In this document: positions 32,170 to 39,806 of the stretch, in pieces
How the letters are laid out: each line of letters begins with the position of its first letter
How positions within the stretch are numbered: the stretch's first letter is position 1
DNA from: Pontiellaceae bacterium B12219
GTDB lineage: Bacteria; Verrucomicrobiota; Kiritimatiellia; Kiritimatiellales; Pontiellaceae
DNA length: 39,925 nucleotides
Assembly (NCBI GenBank): GCA_029432795.1
Contig: JARNMJ010000041.1
Span: 1 to 39,925, forward strand
Direction: 5' to 3'
Notes under the pieces: model-generated
What the model was told of the DNA's origin: nothing
Seen by the model: the letters and a program-made list of their open reading frames with translations, nothing else
The model's database searches: none
Made by a program: the position numbers and the translations under genes

Positions 32170-33030
32170 TTAAAGCGAGGACCCGCGCCAGTGGAGCTTT
32201 TGTGCCAGTACGGAAAAATAACTGTGGTCTGACAGCTGCAGGAATTTAATCCGGCACGGACTCCGCCGAATCTCAATTTTATCCCCCTGCTCCACTTTAT
32301 ATTCATCCTGTCCATCGACCGAAAGAATCAATTCCTTCACGGCATGCACCACATCAATTTCAATCAGACTGTCGTTCGGCACCACCAACGGCCTCGAACT
32401 CAGCGTGTGCGGACAAATGACATTAATGCCGAACCCCGCCACGCCCGGATGAAGAATCGGTCCGCCCGCCGAAAGCGAATGGCCCGTACTTCCGGTCGGC
32501 GTCGAAACCATCATTCCGTCGCACATAAACGTCCCAACCATTTCGCTATCCACCGAAAGCTGAAGCGTCACAATGCGCGACGTTGCCCCCCAGCCCAGCA
32601 CCATATCATTCAGCGAATACTCAACCCCCGCCAGCGTACCTTTTTTAAAAACGCGGCACTCCGCCACATCGCGCTCCGCCACACTGCAGGTTCCTTCGGC
32701 AACCGCCTCCAAGGCCGGCTTCATTTCCGAATCACTCACACTGGTCAGAAAACCAAGACTGCCCAGATTAATTCCCATGATCGGCACATTTGAACCATGC
32801 AATGCACGCGCGGTATAAAGCACCGTCCCGTCACCGCCCAGTGCCAGCGCCACATCAACACTCGTTCCAAACGCCGAAACCGGCAGAAGCGCGGCCCCCA
32901 GCGTACGCGCCATTGCAGCATTTTCCGCAAACAGCTCAAACCCGAGTGCAGCCGAAAGCTCCCTGAGTTCGCTGAGCAAATCATCCGCCCGCGGACGCTT
33001 CGTATTCACAATGACACCGATCTTTTTCAT
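32170..33030 (-). CDS. nadK: NAD kinase
   Basis: The 286-aa protein phosphorylates NAD+ to NADP+. GGDGT (65-69) is the catalytic motif, LNDMVLG (about 165) replaces the usual NE-type motif, and STPTGSTGHSLSAGGP (about 195-210) is the nucleotide-binding stretch. The start was set at MKKIGVIVNTKRP (33030), where family similarity begins; the longer frame runs through the promoter. TTGGAA (part of the palindrome) and TATAGT lie 17 nt apart just upstream. Its place ahead of cydAB may be chance or link redox cofactor supply with respiration. Confidence 0.92.
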   Translation of the reverse strand: MKKIGVIVNTKRPRADDLLSELRELSAALGFELFAENAAMARTLGAALLPVSAFGTSVDVALALGGDGTVLYTARALHGSNVPIMGINLGSLGFLTSVSDSEMKPALEAVAEGTCSVAERDVAECRVFKKGTLAGVEYSLNDMVLGWGATSRIVTLQLSVDSEMVGTFMCDGMMVSTPTGSTGHSLSAGGPILHPGVAGFGINVICPHTLSSRPLVVPNDSLIEIDVVHAVKELILSVDGQDEYKVEQGDKIEIRRSPCRIKFLQLSDHSYFSVLAQKLHWRGSSL

Positions 33031-33036
33031 CGGCCC

Positions 33037-33074
33037 ACTATATCCCCCGCCCCGACACCTTCCAAGGATTGGAA
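33037..33074 (-). promoter_or_regulatory. Possible nadK promoter including a palindrome
   Basis: On the minus strand the palindrome TTCCAATCCTTGGAA (33060-33074) ends in TTGGAA, followed after 17 nt by TATAGT. The palindrome half-site would then serve as -35 box. The -10 lies very close to the start codon, so the transcript leader would be short. Confidence 0.4.
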
Positions 33075-33148
33075 AATCTTTTTTTTCAGCGGAAGATTCC
33101 ACCGATCCGGGATTGAACATGCGCATAAAATGCCGCTACGCTCTGCCC

Positions 33149-33844
33149 ATGATTTCCGCGCATAATGAAGCTCATCGCATTCACCGTTCCGGCCGGCTCC
33201 GTGCCGCCGTACTCGGCGCCAACGACGGTATCGTCTCCACCGCCAGCCTCATTGTCGGAATCGCCGCGGCACAGGCCGACAAACCCGGCATCATTCTGGC
33301 CGGCACCGCCGGACTCGTCGCCGGTGCCATGTCGATGGCCGCCGGCGAATACGTTTCCGTCAAATCGCAGGAAGACACCGAACACGCCGACCTCGAACAG
33401 GAGCGCCACGCCCTCGAACATCACCGTGAAGCCGAGTTGATTGAGCTCGCCTCCATCTATGAATCACGCGGGCTCACCAAAGAACTCTCAATAGAAGTTG
33501 CGCATCAATTGATGGAATACGATGCACTCGGAGCGCATGCCCGCGATGAAATTGGAATTACCGACGAACTCAGTGCGCACCCCATTCAGGCCGCCGTATG
33601 GTCCGCCGTCGCCTTTTCAGCCGGAGCCGCCTTTCCCCTGCTCGCCGCCACACTCGCCCCAACAACCGTTCTGCTATGGCTGATTCCCCTGCTGTCCATT
33701 CTACTGCTGGGAATTCTGGGTACCACGGCCGCCAAAGCCGGAGGAGCATCGCCGCTGCGCGGCGCCCTGCGCGTCTGTTTTTGGAGTATGCTCGCCATGG
33801 GGCTGACGGCCGGCGTTGGAAAACTGTTCGGAATTTCGCTTTAG
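33149..33844 (+). CDS. VIT1/CCC1 family transporter
   Basis: The 231-aa protein belongs to the VIT1/CCC1 family, which moves Fe2+ or Mn2+ in eukaryotes and bacteria. RSGRLRAAVLGANDGIVSTASLIVG is the first-helix signature. AGAMSMAAGEYVSVKSQEDTE is the second block, and the hydrophilic E-rich segment after it is the usual metal-binding region. Three more helices complete the fold. I preferred the ATG at 33149, which gives the usual short N-terminus; 33119 is possible. Neither has a clear ribosome binding site. It is divergent from nadK. Confidence 0.85.
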   Translation: MISAHNEAHRIHRSGRLRAAVLGANDGIVSTASLIVGIAAAQADKPGIILAGTAGLVAGAMSMAAGEYVSVKSQEDTEHADLEQERHALEHHREAELIELASIYESRGLTKELSIEVAHQLMEYDALGAHARDEIGITDELSAHPIQAAVWSAVAFSAGAAFPLLAATLAPTTVLLWLIPLLSILLLGILGTTAAKAGGASPLRGALRVCFWSMLAMGLTAGVGKLFGISL

Positions 33845-34167
33845 ATCGCAAATCCGTCAAACAACAGAATCACGAGCGTCAGCAGACAAATTCCGCAAAG
33901 GCTGAAGGAAAAAAACGGAAGCGGAGAATCATCCACTTTCCGGCGCCCCATCTTCGAAAAAACGGCCAGCGCCGCCAGTACGAATGTCACCAGCAGCACC
34001 AAAAGAAAAACCACCTTATTCTGCCCGGCATGTTCCACCCGGCTACCGGACGGACCGACCAACGGAAGAATCATACACAGAAAGAAAAAAGATATCCCGG
34101 AGGCCACCGCAAGCGCAGTGCCCGTTGCCGGTCTGAAGATCACATCATTTTCGTTTTGCTGTTCCAT
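33841..34167 (-). CDS. Hypothetical three-helix membrane protein
   Basis: The 108-aa protein has three predicted membrane helices, about residues 17-37, 52-68 and 84-105. A KMGRRKVDDSP cytoplasmic loop lies between helices 2 and 3. I recognise no family. Its stop overlaps that of the VIT1-like gene, and it follows pxpC on the same strand after 76 bp. A TTCCA-N5-TGGAA palindrome lies 8 nt ahead of the start codon, with a one-mismatch copy 27 bp further upstream. Confidence 0.6.
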   Translation of the reverse strand: MEQQNENDVIFRPATGTALAVASGISFFFLCMILPLVGPSGSRVEHAGQNKVVFLLVLLVTFVLAALAVFSKMGRRKVDDSPLPFFSFSLCGICLLTLVILLFDGFAI

Positions 34168-34174
34168 AAATACG

Positions 34175-34231
34175 TTCCAGGGGTTGGAAAAAATAAAGGC
34201 GAAACATACGGGGTTTTTCCTGGGGTTGGAA
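34175..34231. repeat. Tandem pair of TTCC...GGAA palindromes
   Basis: TTCCAGGGGTTGGAA (34175-34189) and TTCCTGGGGTTGGAA (34217-34231) lie 27 bp apart between pxpC and the small membrane protein gene. The two share the GGGGTTGGAA half, so one may be a duplicate of the other. Confidence 0.75.
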
Positions 34232-34243
34232 GAAAAAACAGAA

Positions 34244-35089
34244 TCAGGCCGACTCCCGGAAACGAAGTCGCTCTCCCGGCCGCAGCTGCGCCAGCAGCCT
34301 CAAATCCTCCTGCACCACATTTCCAATCCTTGGATATCCCCCCGTTGTCGGATGATCCGCCATCATCACCATCGGCTGTCCCGAAGGCGGAACCTGTATA
34401 GTGCCGAAAGCAATACCGGCCGAAACCATCTGCCGACCATGGCGAAACGAAAGCGCCGCCCCTTCCAACCGAATACCCGTCCGATCCGATTTGGAAGAAA
34501 CCGTAAATTCCGATGTCAAAAATGTATTCAGCCCACCGCAGTCGAACCAGTCGGCTTCCGGACCGGGGATTACGCGAATCGCATTTCCCGCTCGACCTGC
34601 GAGGCCGGGGACCTCGGCGACATGCAACTGCGATCCCTGATCGCGGATCGGCAGCACATCTCCCGCCCGCAGTACGCGCCCCTCGAACCCGCCCAGCTTT
34701 CCCGGCACATAGGTGGACCGGCTGCCCATCACAACCGGCACATCAATTCCGCCCGCGAATGCCAGATAAGCCCGATAGCCGAATTCCAAAGGCTGAAAAC
34801 GAAGCACCTCTCCCGCGCCGGCTTCCAGGGTCTGAAACCCATTCGCAGAAACCACAGCCAAACGCGTTCGACGGCTGCATTTAATCACCGGAAAAATTCC
34901 GGTGGCTTCAAGCACCGCTGCATTCGGATCATTTCCCAAAAGCGCATTCGCCATTTCCAATGCACCGCGATCCATCGCCCCGCTCGGCGGCAGCCCATAG
35001 CGCAGATAGCCGAAACGCCCGGCATCCTGCACCGTCGTGTACATCCCGGGCTCAACAATGTTAATGGATCGGGACAAAGCAGACCTCAT
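34244..35089 (-). CDS. pxpC: 5-oxoprolinase subunit C (biotin-dependent carboxyltransferase-like)
   Basis: The 281-aa protein matches the PxpC/KipA (AHS2) family. NIVEPGMYTTVQDAGRFGYLRYGLPPSGAMD is the classical start, with ALLGNDPNAAVLEAT and MMADHPTTGGYPRIGNV further on. With PxpA and PxpB it forms the ATP-dependent 5-oxoprolinase that opens pyroglutamate to glutamate. The start at 35089 was preferred to 35131, because the family begins about 10 residues later. It overlaps the pxpAB stop by 29 bp, consistent with one operon. Confidence 0.87.
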   Translation of the reverse strand: MRSALSRSINIVEPGMYTTVQDAGRFGYLRYGLPPSGAMDRGALEMANALLGNDPNAAVLEATGIFPVIKCSRRTRLAVVSANGFQTLEAGAGEVLRFQPLEFGYRAYLAFAGGIDVPVVMGSRSTYVPGKLGGFEGRVLRAGDVLPIRDQGSQLHVAEVPGLAGRAGNAIRVIPGPEADWFDCGGLNTFLTSEFTVSSKSDRTGIRLEGAALSFRHGRQMVSAGIAFGTIQVPPSGQPMVMMADHPTTGGYPRIGNVVQEDLRLLAQLRPGERLRFRESA

Positions 35090-36416
35090 CACCAGGTTCA
35101 AAAAGAAAGGGTTCTTCAGCTTCAGGATCAAACAGCTTCAGCGATGTTCGGCCGATAATATTCCAGCCTCCGGGTGATTCCACCGGATAGATCCCCGTCT
35201 GATTCCCGGCAATGCCGACCGCTCCCGCCGGAACGGATACGCGCGGCGATTCCAGCCGCGGGGTTGCCAACTGCGAAGCCAACCCGCCCATATAGGCAAA
35301 ACCCGGCGAAAAGCCGAGCATGTAAATGAGATAGGTCGCCTCCGAATGCTGCCGAACCACCTCGGCCTCCGTCAATCCGTTGTGCCGCGCCACGCGGGAG
35401 AGATCTTCCCCGTCATAAATCACCGGCACCTGAATCAAACGGGGCTCCGGAAGCCGGACCGAACACAGCTCCAATGCTTCCAGCTTCTGTTTCAATTTCC
35501 GGAATGAAAGAACGGCCTGATCATAATTAATTTTCAATTCTGAAAAACACGGAACCATTTCCAGAATCCCTTCAATTTTTTTTGCCTCAAACTGAAGGGC
35601 CAGAATCTTCCGGTGTGTGGATTTTGCGATGCGCGGCGGCAGCTGCGCCAGGAGCACGCCCTCGCCCAGCGGTTTAAACGAAAAGGTTAATGCCCCTGCC
35701 GGCGCACATTCAATAGTGCGTTGATTGAAAAAGTTCCGAAGATTGGAAACAAATTGCACCGCCGACGGATTATCACCATGCACGCAGATGGAATCGGCCG
35801 TAAGCCCCGCGGAGCCGTCCACAAACCGCTCCACCTGTTTTAAACAATCGGCCTCCTCATGCAGCACCGCACCGGACTCCGAACGGGGCATCAGTTTTCC
35901 GTCGGCGGTATACGCCCGATCGGCAAACACTTCGTGAACAGCAATCAGCCCGGCATCCTCGGCGGCACGCGCCGTTTCGGAGCCGGAAAAGACGATGAAC
36001 CGGAGCTCGGGATCGATGGAATGAATGGTTTTACTGACGGCAAGCGACCGCACATAGTCATCGGCCAGATCGTTATACAGTGCACCGTGGAGTTTAATGT
36101 GGTTGAGCCGCGCCCCTTCCGCTTCTGCAATCTGCTTGAGCAACAGAATCTGATTCCGGATCAGCGTGCACAGGTCCGATGTTTGGAACGCCATCGAAAC
36201 CCGCCCGAAATTTTCAGGATCTGGGTAACCGGGATGCGCACCGATGGCAACATGCTGTTTTTTTGCCAGCCGCACCGTTCGCCGCATCGTTTCAAAGTCG
36301 CCGGCATGAGCGGCGCAGGCGATATTACAGGAGGAGATATAAGGCATGAGCGCCGCATCGAGCGAGCCTTCGGCCAGCTCGCCGAGATCGGCATTCAGGT
36401 CAATCCTCGTCTGCAT
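35061..36416 (-). CDS. pxpAB: Fused 5-oxoprolinase subunits A and B
   Basis: The 451-aa protein joins two subunits that are usually separate. Residues 1-232 are PxpA (LamB/YcsF): IDLNADLGE, IACAAHAGD, KLHGALYNDL, HEVFADRAYTADGKL and ICVHGDNP. Residues 241-451 are PxpB (KipI/AHS1): FKPLGEGVLLAQL, YLIYMLGFSPGFAYMGGL, and VPAGAVGIAGNQTGIYP with GGWNIIGRT. The frame is continuous across the junction. With the pxpC product the fusion would make the complete 5-oxoprolinase. The start at 36416 lies inside the obg 3' end (17-bp overlap). No pseudo-stop or frameshift was seen. Confidence 0.87.
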   Translation of the reverse strand: MQTRIDLNADLGELAEGSLDAALMPYISSCNIACAAHAGDFETMRRTVRLAKKQHVAIGAHPGYPDPENFGRVSMAFQTSDLCTLIRNQILLLKQIAEAEGARLNHIKLHGALYNDLADDYVRSLAVSKTIHSIDPELRFIVFSGSETARAAEDAGLIAVHEVFADRAYTADGKLMPRSESGAVLHEEADCLKQVERFVDGSAGLTADSICVHGDNPSAVQFVSNLRNFFNQRTIECAPAGALTFSFKPLGEGVLLAQLPPRIAKSTHRKILALQFEAKKIEGILEMVPCFSELKINYDQAVLSFRKLKQKLEALELCSVRLPEPRLIQVPVIYDGEDLSRVARHNGLTEAEVVRQHSEATYLIYMLGFSPGFAYMGGLASQLATPRLESPRVSVPAGAVGIAGNQTGIYPVESPGGWNIIGRTSLKLFDPEAEEPFLFEPGDEVCFVPIH

Positions 36417-37449
36417 TCTCCAGCTCCGCCGCCTCTTCGACAATCCGCTTCGTTTCGAAGAAATGCTTGTAGAGGTGTTCTTTCACCGGCTCCAGACCTT
36501 CGCCAAGTGCAGCCGATATCTCATAGATATTCTCATCGGTGCGCGCTTTGAATTCCTTCAGGTTTTCATCGGCCAACGGACCGTCCATTTTATTGGCCAC
36601 CACCAGATACGGTGTGCAGGAAAGCGTTTCGAGATGAAGCCGGAGCTCTTCTTTCAAATGCAGAAAATCGTCGGTCGGATTCCGCTCATCGGTCCCGGCC
36701 ATATCGAGCACAAAAATGATAAAGCGCGACCGCTCAATGTGCCGCAGAAACTGATGGCCCAGCCCGACCCCCTCATGCGCGCCTTCAATCAGCCCGGGAA
36801 TATCCGCAATTTTAAGACGACTGAAATTTTCATATTCCATGGTACCGACGATGGGATTAATCGTCGTGAAGGGATACGGCGCAATTTTCGGATGCGCATG
36901 GGTCAGCTGACTGAGCAGGGTTGATTTTCCAGCATTTGGATAGCCGACCAATCCGACATCAGCCATGAGCTTAAGCTCCAGCCAGAATACCTTTTCCTCG
37001 CCCTTCGTTCCTTCGGAAAATTCCCGGGGGGCCTGATTGGTCGAACTCTTGAAACGGCAATTGCCCAGCCCGCCGTGGCCGCCCTTGCAAATGACCAGCT
37101 CTTCGCCTTCTTTTACGAGCTCACCGAGACATTCATCGGTTTCGGCATCAAACACCACCGTACCGGGCGCCACGTTTATGATACAATCCTCGGAATTTTT
37201 CCCGTGGCGATCCCCTCCCTCTCCGTGCCCCGCATGCCTGGCTTTCTGATGCGGTTTGTAATAGAGCGGAAGCAACGAGTCCTCGTTGAAGTCGCACTTC
37301 AGGATCACGGATCCACCGTGCCCTCCATCGCCCCCATCGGGCCCACCTTTGGGCAGAAACTTTTCCCGGCGAAATGAAACGCACCCGTTTCCACCGTTTC
37401 CGGCGCGGGCATAGAGTTTGATGCGGTCTTTAAATACGACGTGTTTCAT
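36400..37449 (-). CDS. obg: Obg/CgtA GTPase
   Basis: The 349-aa GTPase acts in late 50S ribosome assembly and stress control. It has the Gly-rich Obg fold in residues 1-155 (GGNGCVSFRREKFLPKGGPDGG). The G domain follows: GYPNAGKST (169-177), then FTTINP, DIPGLIEGAHEG and NKMDG. The C-terminal OCT extension is short. It lies downstream of rplU-rpmA, the common bacterial order, but with a terminator between. Confidence 0.95.
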   Translation of the reverse strand: MKHVVFKDRIKLYARAGNGGNGCVSFRREKFLPKGGPDGGDGGHGGSVILKCDFNEDSLLPLYYKPHQKARHAGHGEGGDRHGKNSEDCIINVAPGTVVFDAETDECLGELVKEGEELVICKGGHGGLGNCRFKSSTNQAPREFSEGTKGEEKVFWLELKLMADVGLVGYPNAGKSTLLSQLTHAHPKIAPYPFTTINPIVGTMEYENFSRLKIADIPGLIEGAHEGVGLGHQFLRHIERSRFIIFVLDMAGTDERNPTDDFLHLKEELRLHLETLSCTPYLVVANKMDGPLADENLKEFKARTDENIYEISAALGEGLEPVKEHLYKHFFETKRIVEEAAELENADED

Positions 37450-37499
37450 AAGCAGAGTGTTGAATTTTGAGTTTTAAGTTTCAAGCAAAGTATCCGGGC

Positions 37500-37536
37500 A
37501 AAAGAAAAGGCGTCCCGCTTTGCGAGGACGCCTTTG
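37500..37536 (-). terminator. Terminator between rpmA and obg
   Basis: The arms AAAGGCGTCC and GGACGCCTTT form a 10-bp stem with a 10-nt loop and then a T-rich tail on the minus strand. It probably attenuates read-through from rplU-rpmA into obg. Confidence 0.85.
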
Positions 37537-37555
37537 CAAGCTGACTTAGTAAAAA

Positions 37556-37810
37556 CTAAGCAGATACTTCTTCGCGAATATGAATTTTACGCTGACGCTT
37601 GTTGAATTCAACAACGCCGTCTTTCAGAGCGAAGAGCGTGTAGTCCTTGCCGCAACCTACGTTGTCACCGGGGTGGAATTTGGTTCCAACCTGGCGAACC
37701 AGAATGCTGCCTGCTGTTACTTTCTGTCCACCAAAACGCTTAACACCGCGACGCTGTGCATTAGAATCGCGACCGTTGCTGGATGAACCCTGTCCTTTTT
37801 TATGAGCCAT
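37556..37810 (-). CDS. rpmA: 50S ribosomal protein L27
   Basis: The 84-aa protein matches L27 along its full length: [45 protein letters not shown] and [10 protein letters not shown]27 reaches the peptidyl-transferase centre with its basic N-terminus. No Firmicute-type cleavable N-terminal extension is present. It is 17 nt downstream of rplU. Confidence 0.97.
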   Translation of the reverse strand: MAHKKGQGSSSNGRDSNAQRRGVKRFGGQKVTAGSILVRQVGTKFHPGDNVGCGKDYTLFALKDGVVEFNKRQRKIHIREEVSA

Positions 37811-37827
37811 GACGAACCTCCCGCAAA

Positions 37828-38142
37828 TTATGCGCTGATTTCTTCTACTTTAATTTTGGTCAGCTCCTGACGGTGACCAATTTTACGACGATATCCTTTA
37901 CGGCGTTTCTTCTTAAAAGAATAAATCTTTTTGCCGCGCAGGTTTTCAACAATGGATACCTTAACCTTGGCACCATCGACAACCGGTGTTCCGATCGACA
38001 GCTCAGTTCCGTTAGAAACGGCCAGCGCGTCGAACTCAACTCTTGCACCTTCTTCAGCCGTAAGCAGCTCAACATCAAAGACATCGCCCTGCTGTACGCG
38101 GTACTGTTTACCACCGGTTTCAATTACTGCATATGCTTCCAT
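37828..38142 (-). CDS. rplU: 50S ribosomal protein L21
   Basis: The 104-aa protein matches L21: [17 protein letters not shown] at the start, then [34 protein letters not shown]. The ATG at 38142 has GAGGT upstream and gives the standard [13 protein letters not shown] start; a frame opening four codons earlier is rejected. A TTGACA box lies 77 nt ahead of the start codon. Confidence 0.96.
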   Translation of the reverse strand: MEAYAVIETGGKQYRVQQGDVFDVELLTAEEGARVEFDALAVSNGTELSIGTPVVDGAKVKVSIVENLRGKKIYSFKKKRRKGYRRKIGHRQELTKIKVEEISA

Positions 38143-38195
38143 AAATAACCTCAATACCCCGAAAGGGGCTTTCTTCCCAAAAAATCAAGGGGCGG

Positions 38196-38224
38196 AAACT
38201 ACGTAATCGCCCCATCACTGTCAA
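38196..38224 (-). promoter_or_regulatory. Likely rplU promoter
   Basis: On the minus strand TTGACA (38219-38224) is a perfect -35 box. A weak TAGTTT -10 follows after 17 nt, leaving a leader of about 45 nt that contains a small CCCC/GGGG hairpin. Confidence 0.5.
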
Positions 38225-38378
38225 CCCCAAAGCAGTCCAAAAAAAAATCAGTAAAAATTCTTCATTTACTAAAGGATAAAACATCCTTCAGATAATACTT
38301 CGGTCTGGATGGGTAAAATTCCTGATCATGGTACATACCTTGCTAAGTATATTACAACCAAGAGGAAGGACTATATTT

Positions 38379-39149
38379 ATGAAATTCGGAATTACAATGC
38401 TTTGTTGCAGCACAATCCTGATGACCGGGTGCGGCGTGAAAGTGGCATCATCTCTCGACCAAACGCTGGAAGGCGCTGTTATCGACCATCAAGGCGATGC
38501 GGTGGATACGAGCTACGTTCTGAACACCGATTACCTCCTGCTTTATTTTTCGGCCCACTGGTGCGGCCCCTGCCGGAGTTTCACCCCGAAACTGGTCGAG
38601 TATTACAACAAGCATCATGGCGGGCAGCTTTTCCAGGTGCTTCTGGTCAGCAGCGATCACAGCGACCGCGATATGCAGAACTATATGAAAGAAACCCGCA
38701 TGCCCTGGCCGGCCGTCGTCTACCATTCCGAAGCCAGAGAACTGCTGCAACTGCAATACAGCGGCAAAGGCATTCCCCAGCTGGTATTGCTCGACCGGAA
38801 GGGCAATATTCTGGCCGACAGCTTTAAAGGTAAAAAATATCTCGGCCCGCAGCATGTACTCAACGAATTGGACGAACAACTCAAAGACCGCCTGAAAACC
38901 GGCGAAGTGGATCCTGTCGGCTTATCCGAACTCTCCGGGCAAACGCTCCCGACCCCGGATCGACTCGCCTCCAAATATAAAGTCGGCGGATTTGGAAAGT
39001 CCAAAAATCAGAATATGGCCTTTGTTAACGGCAATGTTGTGCTCAAAGGCGACAGCCTCGACGAAGGAGTTGTCATCGAACAGATCACCGATACCTACGT
39101 GGAAATTTCTTACGAAAACAACCGCTATCAGCTCAGACCCACCCTGTAA
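38379..39149 (+). CDS. Thioredoxin-like lipoprotein with C-terminal T2SSB-like domain
   Basis: The 256-aa precursor has a lipobox (ILMTGC, Cys18) and a nucleoredoxin/TlpA-like thioredoxin domain. The active site is AHWCGPC (Cys62, Cys65), followed by VLLVSSDHSDRDM and GKGIPQLVLLDRKGN. Residues 212-256 are a small beta domain (MAFVNGNVVLKGDSLDEG, YENNRYQLRP) shared with the next gene. It is probably a periplasmic, membrane-anchored thiol oxidoreductase. The start at 38379 has GAGGAAGGA upstream; an earlier ATG lies before the lipoprotein signal. A 15-bp gap leads to the next gene. Confidence 0.78.
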   Translation: MKFGITMLCCSTILMTGCGVKVASSLDQTLEGAVIDHQGDAVDTSYVLNTDYLLLYFSAHWCGPCRSFTPKLVEYYNKHHGGQLFQVLLVSSDHSDRDMQNYMKETRMPWPAVVYHSEARELLQLQYSGKGIPQLVLLDRKGNILADSFKGKKYLGPQHVLNELDEQLKDRLKTGEVDPVGLSELSGQTLPTPDRLASKYKVGGFGKSKNQNMAFVNGNVVLKGDSLDEGVVIEQITDTYVEISYENNRYQLRPTL

Positions 39150-39164
39150 GAAAGACGTCCCTCC

Positions 39165-39641
39165 ATGTCCGACAGAATACTCATAATCCTCATTGTTCTG
39201 GGCCTCAGCATCGGCGGCTATCGCTTAATTACCAAATTGATAGAACCCAAACCGGAAGCAACGCCGGCCGCCAAAACCACAGCAAAAACTACAGCAAAAA
39301 CCACCAAACAGAAAGCAGCCCCCGAGCCCGCAACAACAGCCCCGACAACCGCAGAAACCCCTCCAGCTCCTGCCGCTAAACCTATCGAAACACCGCAGGA
39401 GCCCGAGGAGATTATTCCCCCGCGACTCAGCGATCAGAAAATGAACGAACTGTTCAAAGTAAGTGGCATTGCCAAAGGAACCCAGGGGAGCATGGTCATA
39501 ATTAATAACAAGTCACTTCAGGAAGGAGACGAACTCGAAGAACTCCGGATTGAAAAAATTACGTGCGACTATGCGGTGGTTTTATACCAGGGCAACACCT
39601 ATCAAATTGCGCCGATTTATTTGCAGGCACAAATAAAATAA
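39165..39641 (+). CDS. Single-pass envelope protein with GspB/T2SSB-like C-terminal domain
   Basis: The 158-aa protein has one N-terminal membrane helix (residues 4-20) and a long linker rich in Ala, Thr, Pro and Lys (28-85). A C-terminal beta domain follows (105-158: MVIINNKSLQEGDELEEL, VLYQGNTYQI). The domain resembles that of GspB/PilP-type secretion proteins and aligns with the C-terminus of the preceding thioredoxin-like lipoprotein. The two genes, 15 bp apart, probably work as a pair in the periplasm. Neither secretin nor ATPase genes are near. Confidence 0.68.
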   Translation: MSDRILIILIVLGLSIGGYRLITKLIEPKPEATPAAKTTAKTTAKTTKQKAAPEPATTAPTTAETPPAPAAKPIETPQEPEEIIPPRLSDQKMNELFKVSGIAKGTQGSMVIINNKSLQEGDELEELRIEKITCDYAVVLYQGNTYQIAPIYLQAQIK

Positions 39642-39692
39642 CAATCCGGGTTGACTCACAAAGAGCCCCAACGTATAAAACTCGCCTTTTCC

Positions 39693-39768
39693 GGGGGATT
39701 AGCTCAGCTGGGAGAGCGTTTGACTGGCAGTCAAAAGGTCGTCGGTTCGATCCCGATATCCTCCACCA
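39693..39768 (+). tRNA. tRNA-Ala (GGC)
   Basis: The 76-nt tRNA has acceptor arms GGGGGAT / ATCCTCC, including the G3-U70 identity pair of alanine tRNA, discriminator A and an encoded CCA. The anticodon arm is TTTGA-CTGGCAG-TCAAA with anticodon GGC at 39726-39728. Confidence 0.95.
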
Positions 39769-39772
39769 CTGT

Positions 39773-39806
39773 AAAAGGCCCGATCTACAAGATCGGGCCT
39801 TTTTTC
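39773..39806 (+). terminator. Terminator after tRNA-Ala
   Basis: AAAAGGCCCGATCT pairs with AGATCGGGCCTTTT across a 3-nt loop and runs into T residues, four bases past the tRNA. Confidence 0.9.
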
